6,778 bases of DNA from Candidatus Gastranaerophilales bacterium (GCA_003150395.1 QAMI01000018.1:1-6778), one strand, 5' to 3'; shown: positions 1 through 6,634, counted from the stretch's first letter. Program-made: numbers and translations. Notes: generated by a model from the letters alone, not told the origin.

Positions 1-950
1 AAATCCCGCCAGAGACATTTTTAAATCTTGCAAACCTCTATGTAAAAGAAGATGCCGTAGCAAGTGCAATAAATGTTCTTGAAAGAGCCTTTTCTAAAAA
101 TATTGACACTGAAAATATCCGTGAAAAACTTGCCGGACTGCATTTAAAAAACCACAATCCGGAAAAAGCTCTTGAAATTACAAAAGATGAACTAATGCAG
201 GCAAAATGTCTTTTGGAATGCGGAAAAACAGAAGAAGCCTTTAAAATTCTGGAATTGCCTGAAGCAAAGAAAAAAGATTTGGCAAAATATCACTCACTTG
301 TGGCTCAATATTATTTTTTAAAAAATGATTTTGATAAAGCACTTGAAGAAGTTAACGAGTTTGAAAAAATTGAAAAAAATTCGCCTTTAACATACCAGAT
401 GAAGGCTTTGATTTATGAAAACCAAAAGGATGATTATAACGCGCATGTGCAGTGGGGTAAATACAACATTGTACGCGGAAATATTGACATCGCAATTAAT
501 GAATTCCTGAATGCATACCAGCTTAAAGATGATGATTTAAATTTGCTTACAACTCTTGCTGCATTATTGGAAGAAAACGGTGACAAAAACCATGCAATGG
601 AATTTTATGAAAAGATTTCAAAACTTGAGCCAAACAACATTACAGCACTTTCAAAACTTGCAGATTACAGAAATGATTTAGGCGACTACAGAGCTGAATG
701 TGATTACCTGGAAGCCTGGTACGAAGTTGACAAACGCAACTACAGCCTGATAAAAAGGCTTGCCAAAACATACGAAAGGCTCAAAAACAAGCCTTCCGCA
801 GTTGATTACTACAAAAAATATCTTCAAACTGCAACAACGGCAGAAGATTATGAAGCAGTGAAAAAACATCTCGCAAAACTGGAAAATACAGAAATGGTTG
901 AAGATGAAGGATTACTAGAAAAAATCCTGAGATTTTTCAATAAAAACTAA
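1..950 (+). CDS. TPR-repeat protein, 5' end outside window (partial)
   Basis: The frame is open from the first complete codon at position 3 to the TAA at 948-950, giving 315 visible residues. The gene starts before the window; the Met codon at 195 is internal, because TPR-like sequence continues upstream of it. The protein is almost entirely helix-turn-helix repeats of about 34 residues with TPR spacing. In visible numbering they fall at about 4-35, 38-65, 66-87 (short), 95-128, 149-178, 179-212, 213-246 and 247-280. Examples are 'KALEEVNEFEKIEK' and 'AMEFYEKISKLEPNN', the second showing the typical proline at the repeat end. It ends in a short amphipathic, basic helix (LLEKILRFFNKN). TPR arrays bind proteins; no enzymatic domain or membrane segment is visible, so the specific role is unknown. 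It converges with gspF, with 7 bp between the stop codons. An N-terminal domain outside the window could change the picture. Confidence 0.85.
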   Translation, partial: IPPETFLNLANLYVKEDAVASAINVLERAFSKNIDTENIREKLAGLHLKNHNPEKALEITKDELMQAKCLLECGKTEEAFKILELPEAKKKDLAKYHSLVAQYYFLKNDFDKALEEVNEFEKIEKNSPLTYQMKALIYENQKDDYNAHVQWGKYNIVRGNIDIAINEFLNAYQLKDDDLNLLTTLAALLEENGDKNHAMEFYEKISKLEPNNITALSKLADYRNDLGDYRAECDYLEAWYEVDKRNYSLIKRLAKTYERLKNKPSAVDYYKKYLQTATTAEDYEAVKKHLAKLENTEMVEDEGLLEKILRFFNKN

Positions 951-975
951 AAAATGCTTATATAAGAGTTTTTAT
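940..975. terminator. Possible weak bidirectional terminator between convergent genes
   Basis: A 9-bp inverted repeat (ATAAAAACT at 940-948, AGTTTTTAT at 967-975) encloses an 18-nt loop, which itself contains the perfect palindrome CTTATATAAG (957-966). It spans both stop codons of the convergent TPR and gspF genes, and the arms are A-rich or T-rich on either strand. The stem has only one G-C pair, so it would be weak as a classic intrinsic terminator. Its placement is the main argument for function. Confidence 0.3.
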
Positions 976-2193
976 CATACCCATATATAATTGGAAAAAT
1001 GCAATTGCGATAACAAAAACAATGGCTCCCAAAACAACTATTAATGTCGGTTCAAAAGCTTTAGTCAAAGCTTTAAGCACCATGTCAATTTTCTTATCTA
1101 TAACATCTACACAATCCTGAAGCATTTTTGAAAGATTTCCGGCTTTTTCTCCGGCTGCAACCATTGTTACTAGAGCACCTGGAAGCAAAGATGCTTTATG
1201 AAACGCATCTGACAAAGTTGCCCCCTTTTCTACAAGACGATTTGCATAATCTGCTTTTTGTTTTATTTCAGTATTACAGATTGTGCGCCTTGCAAGCTCA
1301 AGGGATTTCATAAAAGGCACTCCCGTTGCATATGAAATATTTAAAATACACATATAATTTGCCAAATTAATATAATTAACAAAATCATTTATAATTGGTA
1401 TCTGCAAAAACAGCTTATCAAAAAAAGCTCTTGTTTTATCATATGTGGCAAGAAAATTTACAGCACCGAAGAAGGCAAATATTGACAAAATACATAACCA
1501 CCAGTAATCTCCTATAAATTGAAGAATTCCCATAACAGTTGCCGCAAATACAGGAATATCAACACCGGCTCCGCTCATCATTATAGCAGAAGCAAATGTT
1601 GGGAATACAAATTTGGAAAAAAGTATCAAAAGTCCGCACATAATTAAAATTACAATACACGGATAAATCAATGCCTGAATAATATTTCCTTTAATCTCAT
1701 CCTGCTGTCTCAACATAACAAGCATTCTGTCTAAAGTTTTATCAAGTTCACCGGAATTTTCACCCGTCACACAAAGGTCAATAAATGTATCTCCAAAGGC
1801 ATCATGATATAAATAATTTACAGCTTCTGCAAAAGTTTTACCACCCAAAATTGCAGCTTGCAGCTCTTTTGCTATTTTTTTCACTTTCATTCTGGGAGAA
1901 TTTACGTAAATAGTGTTAAGAGCATCTACAATACTTATTCCAGATGAAAGCATGACTTGAACTTCTGAAACAAACATGATTTTGTCGTTTAAACTAAGAA
2001 AAGTTATTCCGCCTTGATTATCTGCAAAATCCGATATCTCATTAACAACAAGTTCTGGCTGAAAAATTTTCAATGGGATATAACCCAATTCCCGAACTTT
2101 CTCACGCGCTTCACGCGGTGTAACCGCTTCAATTTCACCTTCAATAATATCTTTTTTATTTTCCTTTAACGCATTATATAAATATCGCGGCAT
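958..2193 (-). CDS. gspF: Type II secretion / type IV pilus inner-membrane platform protein (GspF/PilC family)
   Basis: This 411-aa polytopic membrane protein is normal length for the family. It is the inner-membrane platform that couples the assembly ATPase to pseudopilus or pilus extension. The N-terminus (about 1-45) matches the family's cytoplasmic start (RYLYNALKENKK... with AREKVRELGYIP). Two T2SSF domains follow at about 70-197 and 272-398. Each carries the conserved glycine-glutamate motif: 'GENSGELDKTL' at 144-154 and 'AGEKAGNLSKML' at 347-358. Three hydrophobic spans sit at about 173-197, 224-249 and 381-404, with the conserved 'FEPTLIVVLG' leading into the last. The usual partners (gspE/pilB, gspG/pilin, pilT) are not in this window, so secretion versus pilus cannot be decided, and pilC would be an equally fair name. 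It is downstream of clpC on the same strand, but the clpC terminator lies between. The start at 2193 is the only one preserving the family N-terminus. No Shine-Dalgarno precedes it; the 30 bases upstream are nearly all A/T. Confidence 0.93.
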   Translation of the reverse strand: MPRYLYNALKENKKDIIEGEIEAVTPREAREKVRELGYIPLKIFQPELVVNEISDFADNQGGITFLSLNDKIMFVSEVQVMLSSGISIVDALNTIYVNSPRMKVKKIAKELQAAILGGKTFAEAVNYLYHDAFGDTFIDLCVTGENSGELDKTLDRMLVMLRQQDEIKGNIIQALIYPCIVILIMCGLLILFSKFVFPTFASAIMMSGAGVDIPVFAATVMGILQFIGDYWWLCILSIFAFFGAVNFLATYDKTRAFFDKLFLQIPIINDFVNYINLANYMCILNISYATGVPFMKSLELARRTICNTEIKQKADYANRLVEKGATLSDAFHKASLLPGALVTMVAAGEKAGNLSKMLQDCVDVIDKKIDMVLKALTKAFEPTLIVVLGAIVFVIAIAFFQLYMGMIKTLI

Positions 2194-2199
2194 AAAAAT

Positions 2200-2205
2200 A
2201 TAATA
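2200..2205 (-). promoter_or_regulatory. Candidate -10 element for gspF (leaderless geometry)
   Basis: On the minus strand TATTAT matches the TATAAT consensus at 5 of 6 bases and ends 6 nt before the gspF ATG. Initiation at normal spacing would fall on the start codon itself, giving a leaderless mRNA, which would fit the absence of a Shine-Dalgarno. No good -35 hexamer is seen at 16-18 bp upstream; that position falls in the clpC terminator stem (GGTCTA). In such AT-rich DNA a 5/6 match is weak evidence. Confidence 0.25.
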
Positions 2206-2214
2206 AACAATATT

Positions 2215-2243
2215 AAAAAAAATAGACCATATAAATGGTCTAT
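2215..2243 (-). terminator. Rho-independent terminator of clpC
   Basis: A perfect 9-bp stem (2222-2230 paired with 2235-2243, minus-strand arm ATAGACCAT) closes a 4-nt loop. On the minus strand it is followed at once by a run of T (A-tract 2215-2222 on the plus strand, partly shared with the stem base). It begins 7 bases after the clpC stop codon and points in the direction of clpC transcription. It should limit readthrough into gspF. Confidence 0.85.
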
Positions 2244-2250
2244 CTTTTTA

Positions 2251-4749
2251 TCACTGTATAACTTGTTCAGCTTCTTCTTTAGCCTTGGACTTTTTCTTGG
2301 AGGCTTTTTCACAAACAATCTTGTCTTCATTCATCACAAGTTTTATTGTGTCACCTGCAAGATATTTGCCAGAAAGAATTTCTTCTGCAAGCATATCTTC
2401 AATTTTACGCTGAATTAACCTTCTCAAAGGCCTTGCACCATATGCTTCAGAATATCCGTCTTTTGCCAAATGATCTTTAACTTCGTCTGTAACTTCCACT
2501 GACAAGTTGCGTTCTGAAAGCCGTTTGAATAAGTCTTTCAGCATCAAATCGACAATTTCACGAATTTCTTCCTTGGTAAGATGAGCAAATACGATTGTTT
2601 CATCAATACGATTTAAAAATTCAGGACGGAAAGCTTTTTTCATTTCTTCAGTTACAGTTTCTTTAAGCTTTTCGTATTTGTCTTTTGATTCATCATCAGA
2701 AGTTGAGAAGCCGAGTTTTGAAGTTGTGGTAATCATGCTTGCTCCAACGTTCGAGGTCATGATAATAATTGTGTTTTTGAAATTGATATGTCTGCCTTTG
2801 GCATCCGTCAAACGACCGTCATCAAGGATTTGAAGCATGATATTGAATACGTCCGGATGGGCTTTTTCAATTTCATCAAACAGTACAACCGAATAAGGTT
2901 TTTTACGGATTAATTCTGTCAAATGACCGCCGTCATCATATCCGACATAACCCGGAGGGGAACCGATAAGTTTTGCTGTTGAATGTTTTTCCATAAATTC
3001 CGACATATCAACTCTTATCATGTTGTCTTCAGAGCCAAAAACAGCTTCAGCCAGAGCCTTTGCAAGTTCGGTTTTACCAACACCTGTCGGACCGCAGAAG
3101 ATAAAGCTTCCGATTGGTCTGTTTGGTGATTTCAAACCTACACGCGCACGTCTGATTGCTTTTGAAATCGCAACAACTGCATCATGCTGACCGATTACAC
3201 GCGCATGAAGGGTATCTTCAAGCTTAAGAAGTCTTTCACTTTCGCCTTCGGTTAATTTTGTAACCGGAACACCCGTCATTGTTGCAACAACTTCTGCAAC
3301 ATTTTCTGCAGTAACAGTTGGTTTATTTGCTTCGTGTTCTTCTCTGTATTTTTGCGCCATTTCGCGAATTTTGTCTTTCATATCAGCCTCTTCATCTCTC
3401 AATTGAGAAGCTTTTTCGAATTCCTGATTGCGAATAGCATCTTCTTTCTCTTTTATAAGGTTGCGAAGTTCTTTTTCAAGTTCTTTGCCTTCCGGAGAAA
3501 GTGTTGAAACTTTCAGACGAACTTTTGAGCTCGCTTCATCAAGCACATCGATTGCTTTATCCGGCAAAAATCTGTCTGTTATATATTTGCTGGATAATCT
3601 GACAGCAGCGTCAATTGCTTCGTCAGAAATAATAAGCTTATGGTGATCCTCGTATTTTGGCTTAAGCCCTCTAATAATTTCAATTGATTCATCAATTGTA
3701 GGCTCTTCAATAATTACAGATTGGAAACGTCTTTCAAGCGCCGAATCTTTTTCAACGTATTTGCGGTATTCATCAAGCGTAGTTGCTCCGATTACCTGAA
3801 TTTCGCCTCTTGAAAGAGCCGGTTTCAAGATATTTGCGGCATCAATTGCCCCTTCAGCAGCACCTGCACCGATAAGCGTATGCATTTCATCAATTACAAG
3901 AATAATATTTCCTGCTTGACGAATTTCGTCCATAATCTTTTTAAGACGTTCTTCAAATTCGCCGCGGTATTTTGTACCGGCAACCAAAAGTCCCATATCA
4001 AGCTGAATAACTTTTTTGCCATCCAAAATATCCGGAACTTCAGCATTTACAATTCTAATTGCCAAACCTTCCGCAACCGCTGTTTTACCAACACCGGGCT
4101 CCCCGATTAAAACAGGGTTGTTTTTGGTACGGCGTGCAAGAATTTGTATAACGCGTTCAATTTCTTTTTCACGTCCTACAACAGGGTCAAGACGCAATTC
4201 TTGAGCAGCCAGAGTCAAATCTCTGCCGAATTCATCCAAACTAGGAGTTTTTGTTTTTCCCCCGGAAGAAGACGATGAAGAGCTTGAACCGCCGGAAGAA
4301 ACCGATTGCGGCTTAGTTTCACCAAGCATTTTAATAACGTTGCTTCTGATCTTATTTAAATCAACACCGAGATTTTCAAGAACACGAGCTGCAACCCCTT
4401 CTCCTTCACGGATTAAGCCGAGAAGAAGGTGTTCAGTACCGATATAGTTATGACCAAGCTGTCTTGCTTCATCCCATGACAGTTCCAGAACTCTTTTTGC
4501 GCGGGGTGTAAATGGAATTTCAACGGCTACAAAGCCTGAACCGCGGCCAATAATTTTTTCGACTTCAGCGCGGGCATCCTTCAATGTAACCCCCATTGAT
4601 TTAAGGGTTTTGGCAGCGACTCCTGTGCCTTCGCCAATAAGCCCGAGCAAAACCTGCTCTGTGCCAACAAAGTTATGTCCAAGTCTTCGCGCCTCTTCCT
4701 GCGCAAGCATAATTACTTTTATAGCTTTCTCGGTAAAACGTTCAAACAT
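2251..4749 (-). CDS. clpC: ATP-dependent Clp protease ATP-binding subunit ClpC
   Basis: This 832-aa Hsp100/AAA+ unfoldase feeds substrates into the ClpP chamber for cytoplasmic protein quality control and regulated proteolysis. The two N-terminal Clp repeats lie at about 1-145 (MFERFTEKAIKVIMLAQEEA start, closely cyanobacterial). D1 has Walker A GEPGVGKT at 216-223, Walker B VIDE at 285-288, pore loop KYRG at 260-263 and ALERRF at 337-342. A coiled middle domain with a UVR motif lies at about 431-458. D2 has Walker A GPTGVGKT at 553-560, Walker B LFDE at 623-626, pore loop PPGYVGY at 598-604, arginine finger R714 and sensor-2 GAR at 771-773. LGF at 679-681 fits the ClpP-docking tripeptide. 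All catalytic residues are intact. The start at 4749 has an AGGAG 5 nt upstream. An in-frame Met at 4857 would add 36 hydrophobic residues absent from the family and would swallow the promoter. Oddities are a Gly/Ser-rich linker with eight consecutive Ser (155-162) and a Lys/Glu-rich tail (814-832). clpP and adaptor genes are not in view. Confidence 0.98.
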   Translation of the reverse strand: MFERFTEKAIKVIMLAQEEARRLGHNFVGTEQVLLGLIGEGTGVAAKTLKSMGVTLKDARAEVEKIIGRGSGFVAVEIPFTPRAKRVLELSWDEARQLGHNYIGTEHLLLGLIREGEGVAARVLENLGVDLNKIRSNVIKMLGETKPQSVSSGGSSSSSSSSGGKTKTPSLDEFGRDLTLAAQELRLDPVVGREKEIERVIQILARRTKNNPVLIGEPGVGKTAVAEGLAIRIVNAEVPDILDGKKVIQLDMGLLVAGTKYRGEFEERLKKIMDEIRQAGNIILVIDEMHTLIGAGAAEGAIDAANILKPALSRGEIQVIGATTLDEYRKYVEKDSALERRFQSVIIEEPTIDESIEIIRGLKPKYEDHHKLIISDEAIDAAVRLSSKYITDRFLPDKAIDVLDEASSKVRLKVSTLSPEGKELEKELRNLIKEKEDAIRNQEFEKASQLRDEEADMKDKIREMAQKYREEHEANKPTVTAENVAEVVATMTGVPVTKLTEGESERLLKLEDTLHARVIGQHDAVVAISKAIRRARVGLKSPNRPIGSFIFCGPTGVGKTELAKALAEAVFGSEDNMIRVDMSEFMEKHSTAKLIGSPPGYVGYDDGGHLTELIRKKPYSVVLFDEIEKAHPDVFNIMLQILDDGRLTDAKGRHINFKNTIIIMTSNVGASMITTTSKLGFSTSDDESKDKYEKLKETVTEEMKKAFRPEFLNRIDETIVFAHLTKEEIREIVDLMLKDLFKRLSERNLSVEVTDEVKDHLAKDGYSEAYGARPLRRLIQRKIEDMLAEEILSGKYLAGDTIKLVMNEDKIVCEKASKKKSKAKEEAEQVIQ

Positions 4750-4754
4750 TTTCT

Positions 4755-4759
4755 CTCCT
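4755..4759 (-). promoter_or_regulatory. Shine-Dalgarno of clpC
   Basis: AGGAG on the minus strand, continuing as AGGAGAG, lies 5 nt before the ATG at 4749. This fixes the start of clpC at MFERF rather than at the in-frame ATG 108 bases further upstream. Confidence 0.85.
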
Positions 4760-4783
4760 ATCTCTCTCTTGGTTGATACGTAT

Positions 4784-4812
4784 ATTTTACATAAAAAACA
4801 AAAAACTTTCAA
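4784..4812 (-). promoter_or_regulatory. Predicted sigma70-type promoter of clpC
   Basis: On the minus strand TTGAAA (4807-4812) and TAAAAT (4784-4789) are separated by exactly 17 bp. Each matches its consensus hexamer at 5 of 6 bases. The expected start, near 4777, would give a leader of about 28 nt carrying the AGGAG Shine-Dalgarno. A second hexamer, perfect TATAAT at 4835-4840, lies further upstream but has no convincing -35; it could be a second start. No CtsR- or CIRCE-like repeat was recognised. Confidence 0.6.
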
Positions 4813-4881
4813 TACATTACATGTACTTAACAGTATTATATAAATAATTTTAAACATAACACCTGCCTAATCGGATAAACA

Positions 4882-4910
4882 TTTACAAAATCAGGATTTT
4901 AGGGTTTAAT
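4882..4910 (+). promoter_or_regulatory. Predicted promoter for the hydrolase gene, with palindrome in its spacer
   Basis: TTTACA (4882-4887) and TTTAAT (4905-4910) are 17 bp apart, each 5 of 6 to consensus. The expected start near 4917 would leave a long leader of about 140 nt before the ATG at 5057. An alternative -10, TATACT at 4984-4989, would shorten the leader to about 60 nt but has only a poor -35 (TTAAGT, 15-bp spacer). Confidence 0.45.
4887..4900. promoter_or_regulatory. 14-bp palindrome, candidate operator
   Basis: AAAATC-AG-GATTTT is a perfect 6-bp dyad with a 2-nt centre. It overlaps the last base of the predicted -35 and otherwise sits within the spacer of the + strand promoter, a classic position for repressor binding. 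No matching regulator family was recognised, and the AT-rich composition makes chance dyads common. Confidence 0.35.
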
Positions 4911-5043
4911 AAAGATAACGGTTAATCATACTGCTAACGCGCCTTACCTTTTAAATAAGAAATTAAGTACATGGTCAAATGTGTATACTATCAGTTCCGC
5001 AATAAAATCACGGAATAATTTAGCGTTACAAAATTTCAATCAG

Positions 5044-5050
5044 AAAGGGA
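5044..5050 (+). promoter_or_regulatory. Shine-Dalgarno of the hydrolase gene
   Basis: AAAGGGA, a purine-rich and imperfect anti-SD match, lies 6 nt before the ATG at 5057 and supports that start. Confidence 0.6.
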
Positions 5051-5056
5051 AAACCA

Positions 5057-6634
5057 ATGCCAAATTCAAACTACACTATAGCTAACAAATTTGACCCACA
5101 AAGTACTGCACAGACTGTTACCTCTAATTTAGCAGGACTTTTGCAACTTATACTTAACCTTAAAAAAGATTCTAAAACAACAAATAACACGACACACAAC
5201 GAACAATACCAAACACTTGTAAACAACACAAAAATTTCAATTGAAGCGATAAAACAAGAGCAGCAACAACGTCAAAAAGAACTTGAAAAACTTGCCGAGC
5301 AAATAAACCAAACAAAAGATAAAAAAGAACACGACTTCCTTTTGAATGAACTAAAAAACCAAAAAGAAAATCTTAAAGAAGAGAAAAAAATTATAACAAA
5401 GATTTCGCATGCGGTTCAGCGGGAAGATTTTGAAGACGCAGCAAAAGAAGCGGGAATTTTTGCAGAAAACGGAACCGTTATTTACGACACCCCATCACCC
5501 GCAACTGAGATAAACACAAACTGGTTAAACCCAACTCCAAAACAACTAAATAAGATAACACTTCAACCACTAGGCGGCGATACATCTCAAATAAGAAGGT
5601 ACACTCCAGCACCTGAAGTTATGGTTAAACGCTATGTTTCGCAGCAGCCAATCAATATAAGCCTGCCAAAATTTCAGATTAAGAGTACTGAAATCACAGA
5701 TGCCATCGCCAATAATATAAGTCAATACCTAACACCGGAACAGCTCAAGCACAAACGTGCGGAAACCTACAAACAACTTTGCTTGATATCAGATAAAATC
5801 GCAACAGCTTCACTCACTCAAAGTGTTGAAGGGCTGATTGTATTTGATGGTTATGAGGTCGTAAATGCAGAATACGACAGAAGGACAAATTTCAAAGCGG
5901 TTACATACAAGAAAGGCAATGAAATTGTAAACTGTTTTGTCGGCACAGATCCAAAAAGCGCCAAGGATCAAAAGGCTAATTTGCAAATGGGTTTTGGACA
6001 TGTGACTGAACAGATGGATAAAGCTAATGAATACACAGAAGCAATTGCCAAAAGATACAACAAAACTTTCAAAATCATCAATGCTGGACATTCCGAAGGC
6101 GGCAGCGAAGCAATTTATTCTGGCCTTTATAATGGACTTGAAACTTATACATATAATACTTTTGCACCCAGTAAAACTTCACTTAACAAACTAAACAAAG
6201 AAAGAAACCTCTCTAACCACAATAAATTAATTACTAATTATCGAGACCCACATGATCCTATATCAAAACTTTTCAACCAGGATATCGGACAAACATACAT
6301 TGTCGAAAACCAACAGTCTGCATTTATGGCAAAATCTCCGTTTGGCGCAAAACAGGCTCATTCTCTTGCTATGATGGGAGATTGCAATACAGCAACTCCG
6401 ATTAGAGAATATAAACGGAAAAATCCTTGGTTCATTGATAAAATCGGATTAGTAAAACTTACAAACCAGGACATTGCTGAAATTTATGAGGCAGGACTAT
6501 TTGAGATTTACGAAGAAGAAATAGACAAACGGCTAAAATTAAATGACATAATTCCGGAGGACATGGCGCAAAGCCTTGTCAGACAAGGTTTGTTGGAATA
6601 TTTTGAAGGGCATTTCGAATACTTGACAGATTAA
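5057..6634 (+). CDS. Uncharacterised coiled-coil protein with lipase-like alpha/beta-hydrolase domain
   Basis: This 525-aa protein has no signal peptide or clear membrane segment. Residues 1-50 are polar and Asn/Thr-rich, apart from a short leucine-rich helix (about 25-35). Residues 55-116 form a strong coiled coil rich in Gln, Glu and Lys. Residues 140-210 are a Pro-containing linker. Residues 240-440 look like a class 3 lipase / DUF2974-type fold. VGTD (295-298) occupies the place of the usual RGT strand end, followed by a helix with QxxxAxxY-like spacing (319-326). Then comes the nucleophile elbow GHSEGG (344-349) with S346 as catalytic serine. Candidate acids D397/D400 lie in YRDPHDPIS, and the candidate histidine is H435 in QAHSL. 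The order Ser-Asp-His is correct for the fold. The usual GHSLGG has Glu in place of Leu. The substrate is unknown; esterase, lipase or peptidase activity are all possible. The C-terminus (465-525) carries two short related helical segments. It is divergent from clpC and 23 bp upstream of a secreted-protein gene. Confidence 0.85.
   Translation: MPNSNYTIANKFDPQSTAQTVTSNLAGLLQLILNLKKDSKTTNNTTHNEQYQTLVNNTKISIEAIKQEQQQRQKELEKLAEQINQTKDKKEHDFLLNELKNQKENLKEEKKIITKISHAVQREDFEDAAKEAGIFAENGTVIYDTPSPATEINTNWLNPTPKQLNKITLQPLGGDTSQIRRYTPAPEVMVKRYVSQQPINISLPKFQIKSTEITDAIANNISQYLTPEQLKHKRAETYKQLCLISDKIATASLTQSVEGLIVFDGYEVVNAEYDRRTNFKAVTYKKGNEIVNCFVGTDPKSAKDQKANLQMGFGHVTEQMDKANEYTEAIAKRYNKTFKIINAGHSEGGSEAIYSGLYNGLETYTYNTFAPSKTSLNKLNKERNLSNHNKLITNYRDPHDPISKLFNQDIGQTYIVENQQSAFMAKSPFGAKQAHSLAMMGDCNTATPIREYKRKNPWFIDKIGLVKLTNQDIAEIYEAGLFEIYEEEIDKRLKLNDIIPEDMAQSLVRQGLLEYFEGHFEYLTD

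Larger units (their letters stand above)
4820..4973. repeat. 11-bp inverted repeat TTAAGTACATG in the divergent promoter region
   Basis: TTAAGTACATG occurs on the plus strand at 4963-4973 and, exactly, on the minus strand at 4820-4830 (plus-strand CATGTACTTAA). The left copy sits 7 bp upstream of the clpC -35 and over the expected start of the alternative TATAAT promoter. The right copy lies 10 bp upstream of the + strand TATACT hexamer at 4984-4989. The layout resembles paired sites for a regulator acting on both divergent genes, but function is inferred only from position. Confidence 0.4.
4750..5056. other. Divergent intergenic region between clpC and the hydrolase gene
   Basis: These 307 bp contain no gene I can support. 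They hold the clpC Shine-Dalgarno and promoter on the left, and + strand promoter candidates, a 14-bp palindrome and the hydrolase Shine-Dalgarno on the right. Smaller dyads are TAAC-G-GTTA (4916-4924) and TTCCG/CGGAA (4995-4999 with 5011-5015). TAACGC (4935-4940) is complementary to GCGTTA (5023-5028), so the long + strand leader might fold, but no known riboswitch or RNA family was recognised. Confidence 0.7.

Noticed and set aside
195..197. ATG at 195 as the start of the TPR gene
   Set aside because: The frame is open upstream to the window edge and encodes further TPR-like repeats, so the Met is internal.
678..869. Minus-strand open frame antisense to the TPR gene
   Set aside because: Composition (Phe, Val, Cys-rich) is typical of a shadow of lysine/glutamate-rich coding sequence.
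1128..1313. + strand open frame antisense to gspF
   Set aside because: It is short and lies opposite a clearly real conserved gene, with leucine-rich shadow composition.
4264..4287. Polyserine coding stretch as a slippage-prone microsatellite
   Set aside because: The eight codons use five different synonymous codons, so there is no simple DNA repeat to slip.
3428..4843. Several + strand open frames of 60-77 codons antisense to clpC (3428-3646, 3880-4110, 4016-4204, 4610-4843)
   Set aside because: They lie opposite a highly conserved gene, have serine/phenylalanine-rich shadow composition, and show no recognisable domain or Shine-Dalgarno support.
4750..4857. In-frame 36-residue N-terminal extension of ClpC starting at the Met codon at 4857
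   Set aside because: The extension is hydrophobic and cysteine-rich, unlike any ClpC N-terminus. MFERF at 4749 has an AGGAG at good spacing, and the predicted promoter and leader lie inside the extension.
4963..4990. Cyanobacterial LexA-like box suggested by AGTAC in TTAAGTACATG
   Set aside because: The second half-site expected in the cyanobacterial SOS box is missing at both copies.
4917..5056. Riboswitch or structured RNA in the long leader of the hydrolase gene
   Set aside because: Only short 5-6 bp complementarities are visible and no conserved riboswitch core was recognised; the leader length itself depends on an unproven promoter.
5810..6091. Minus-strand 93-codon open frame antisense to the hydrolase
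   Set aside because: The opposite strand encodes the conserved hydrolase motifs; the antisense product shows no domain and looks like a shadow.
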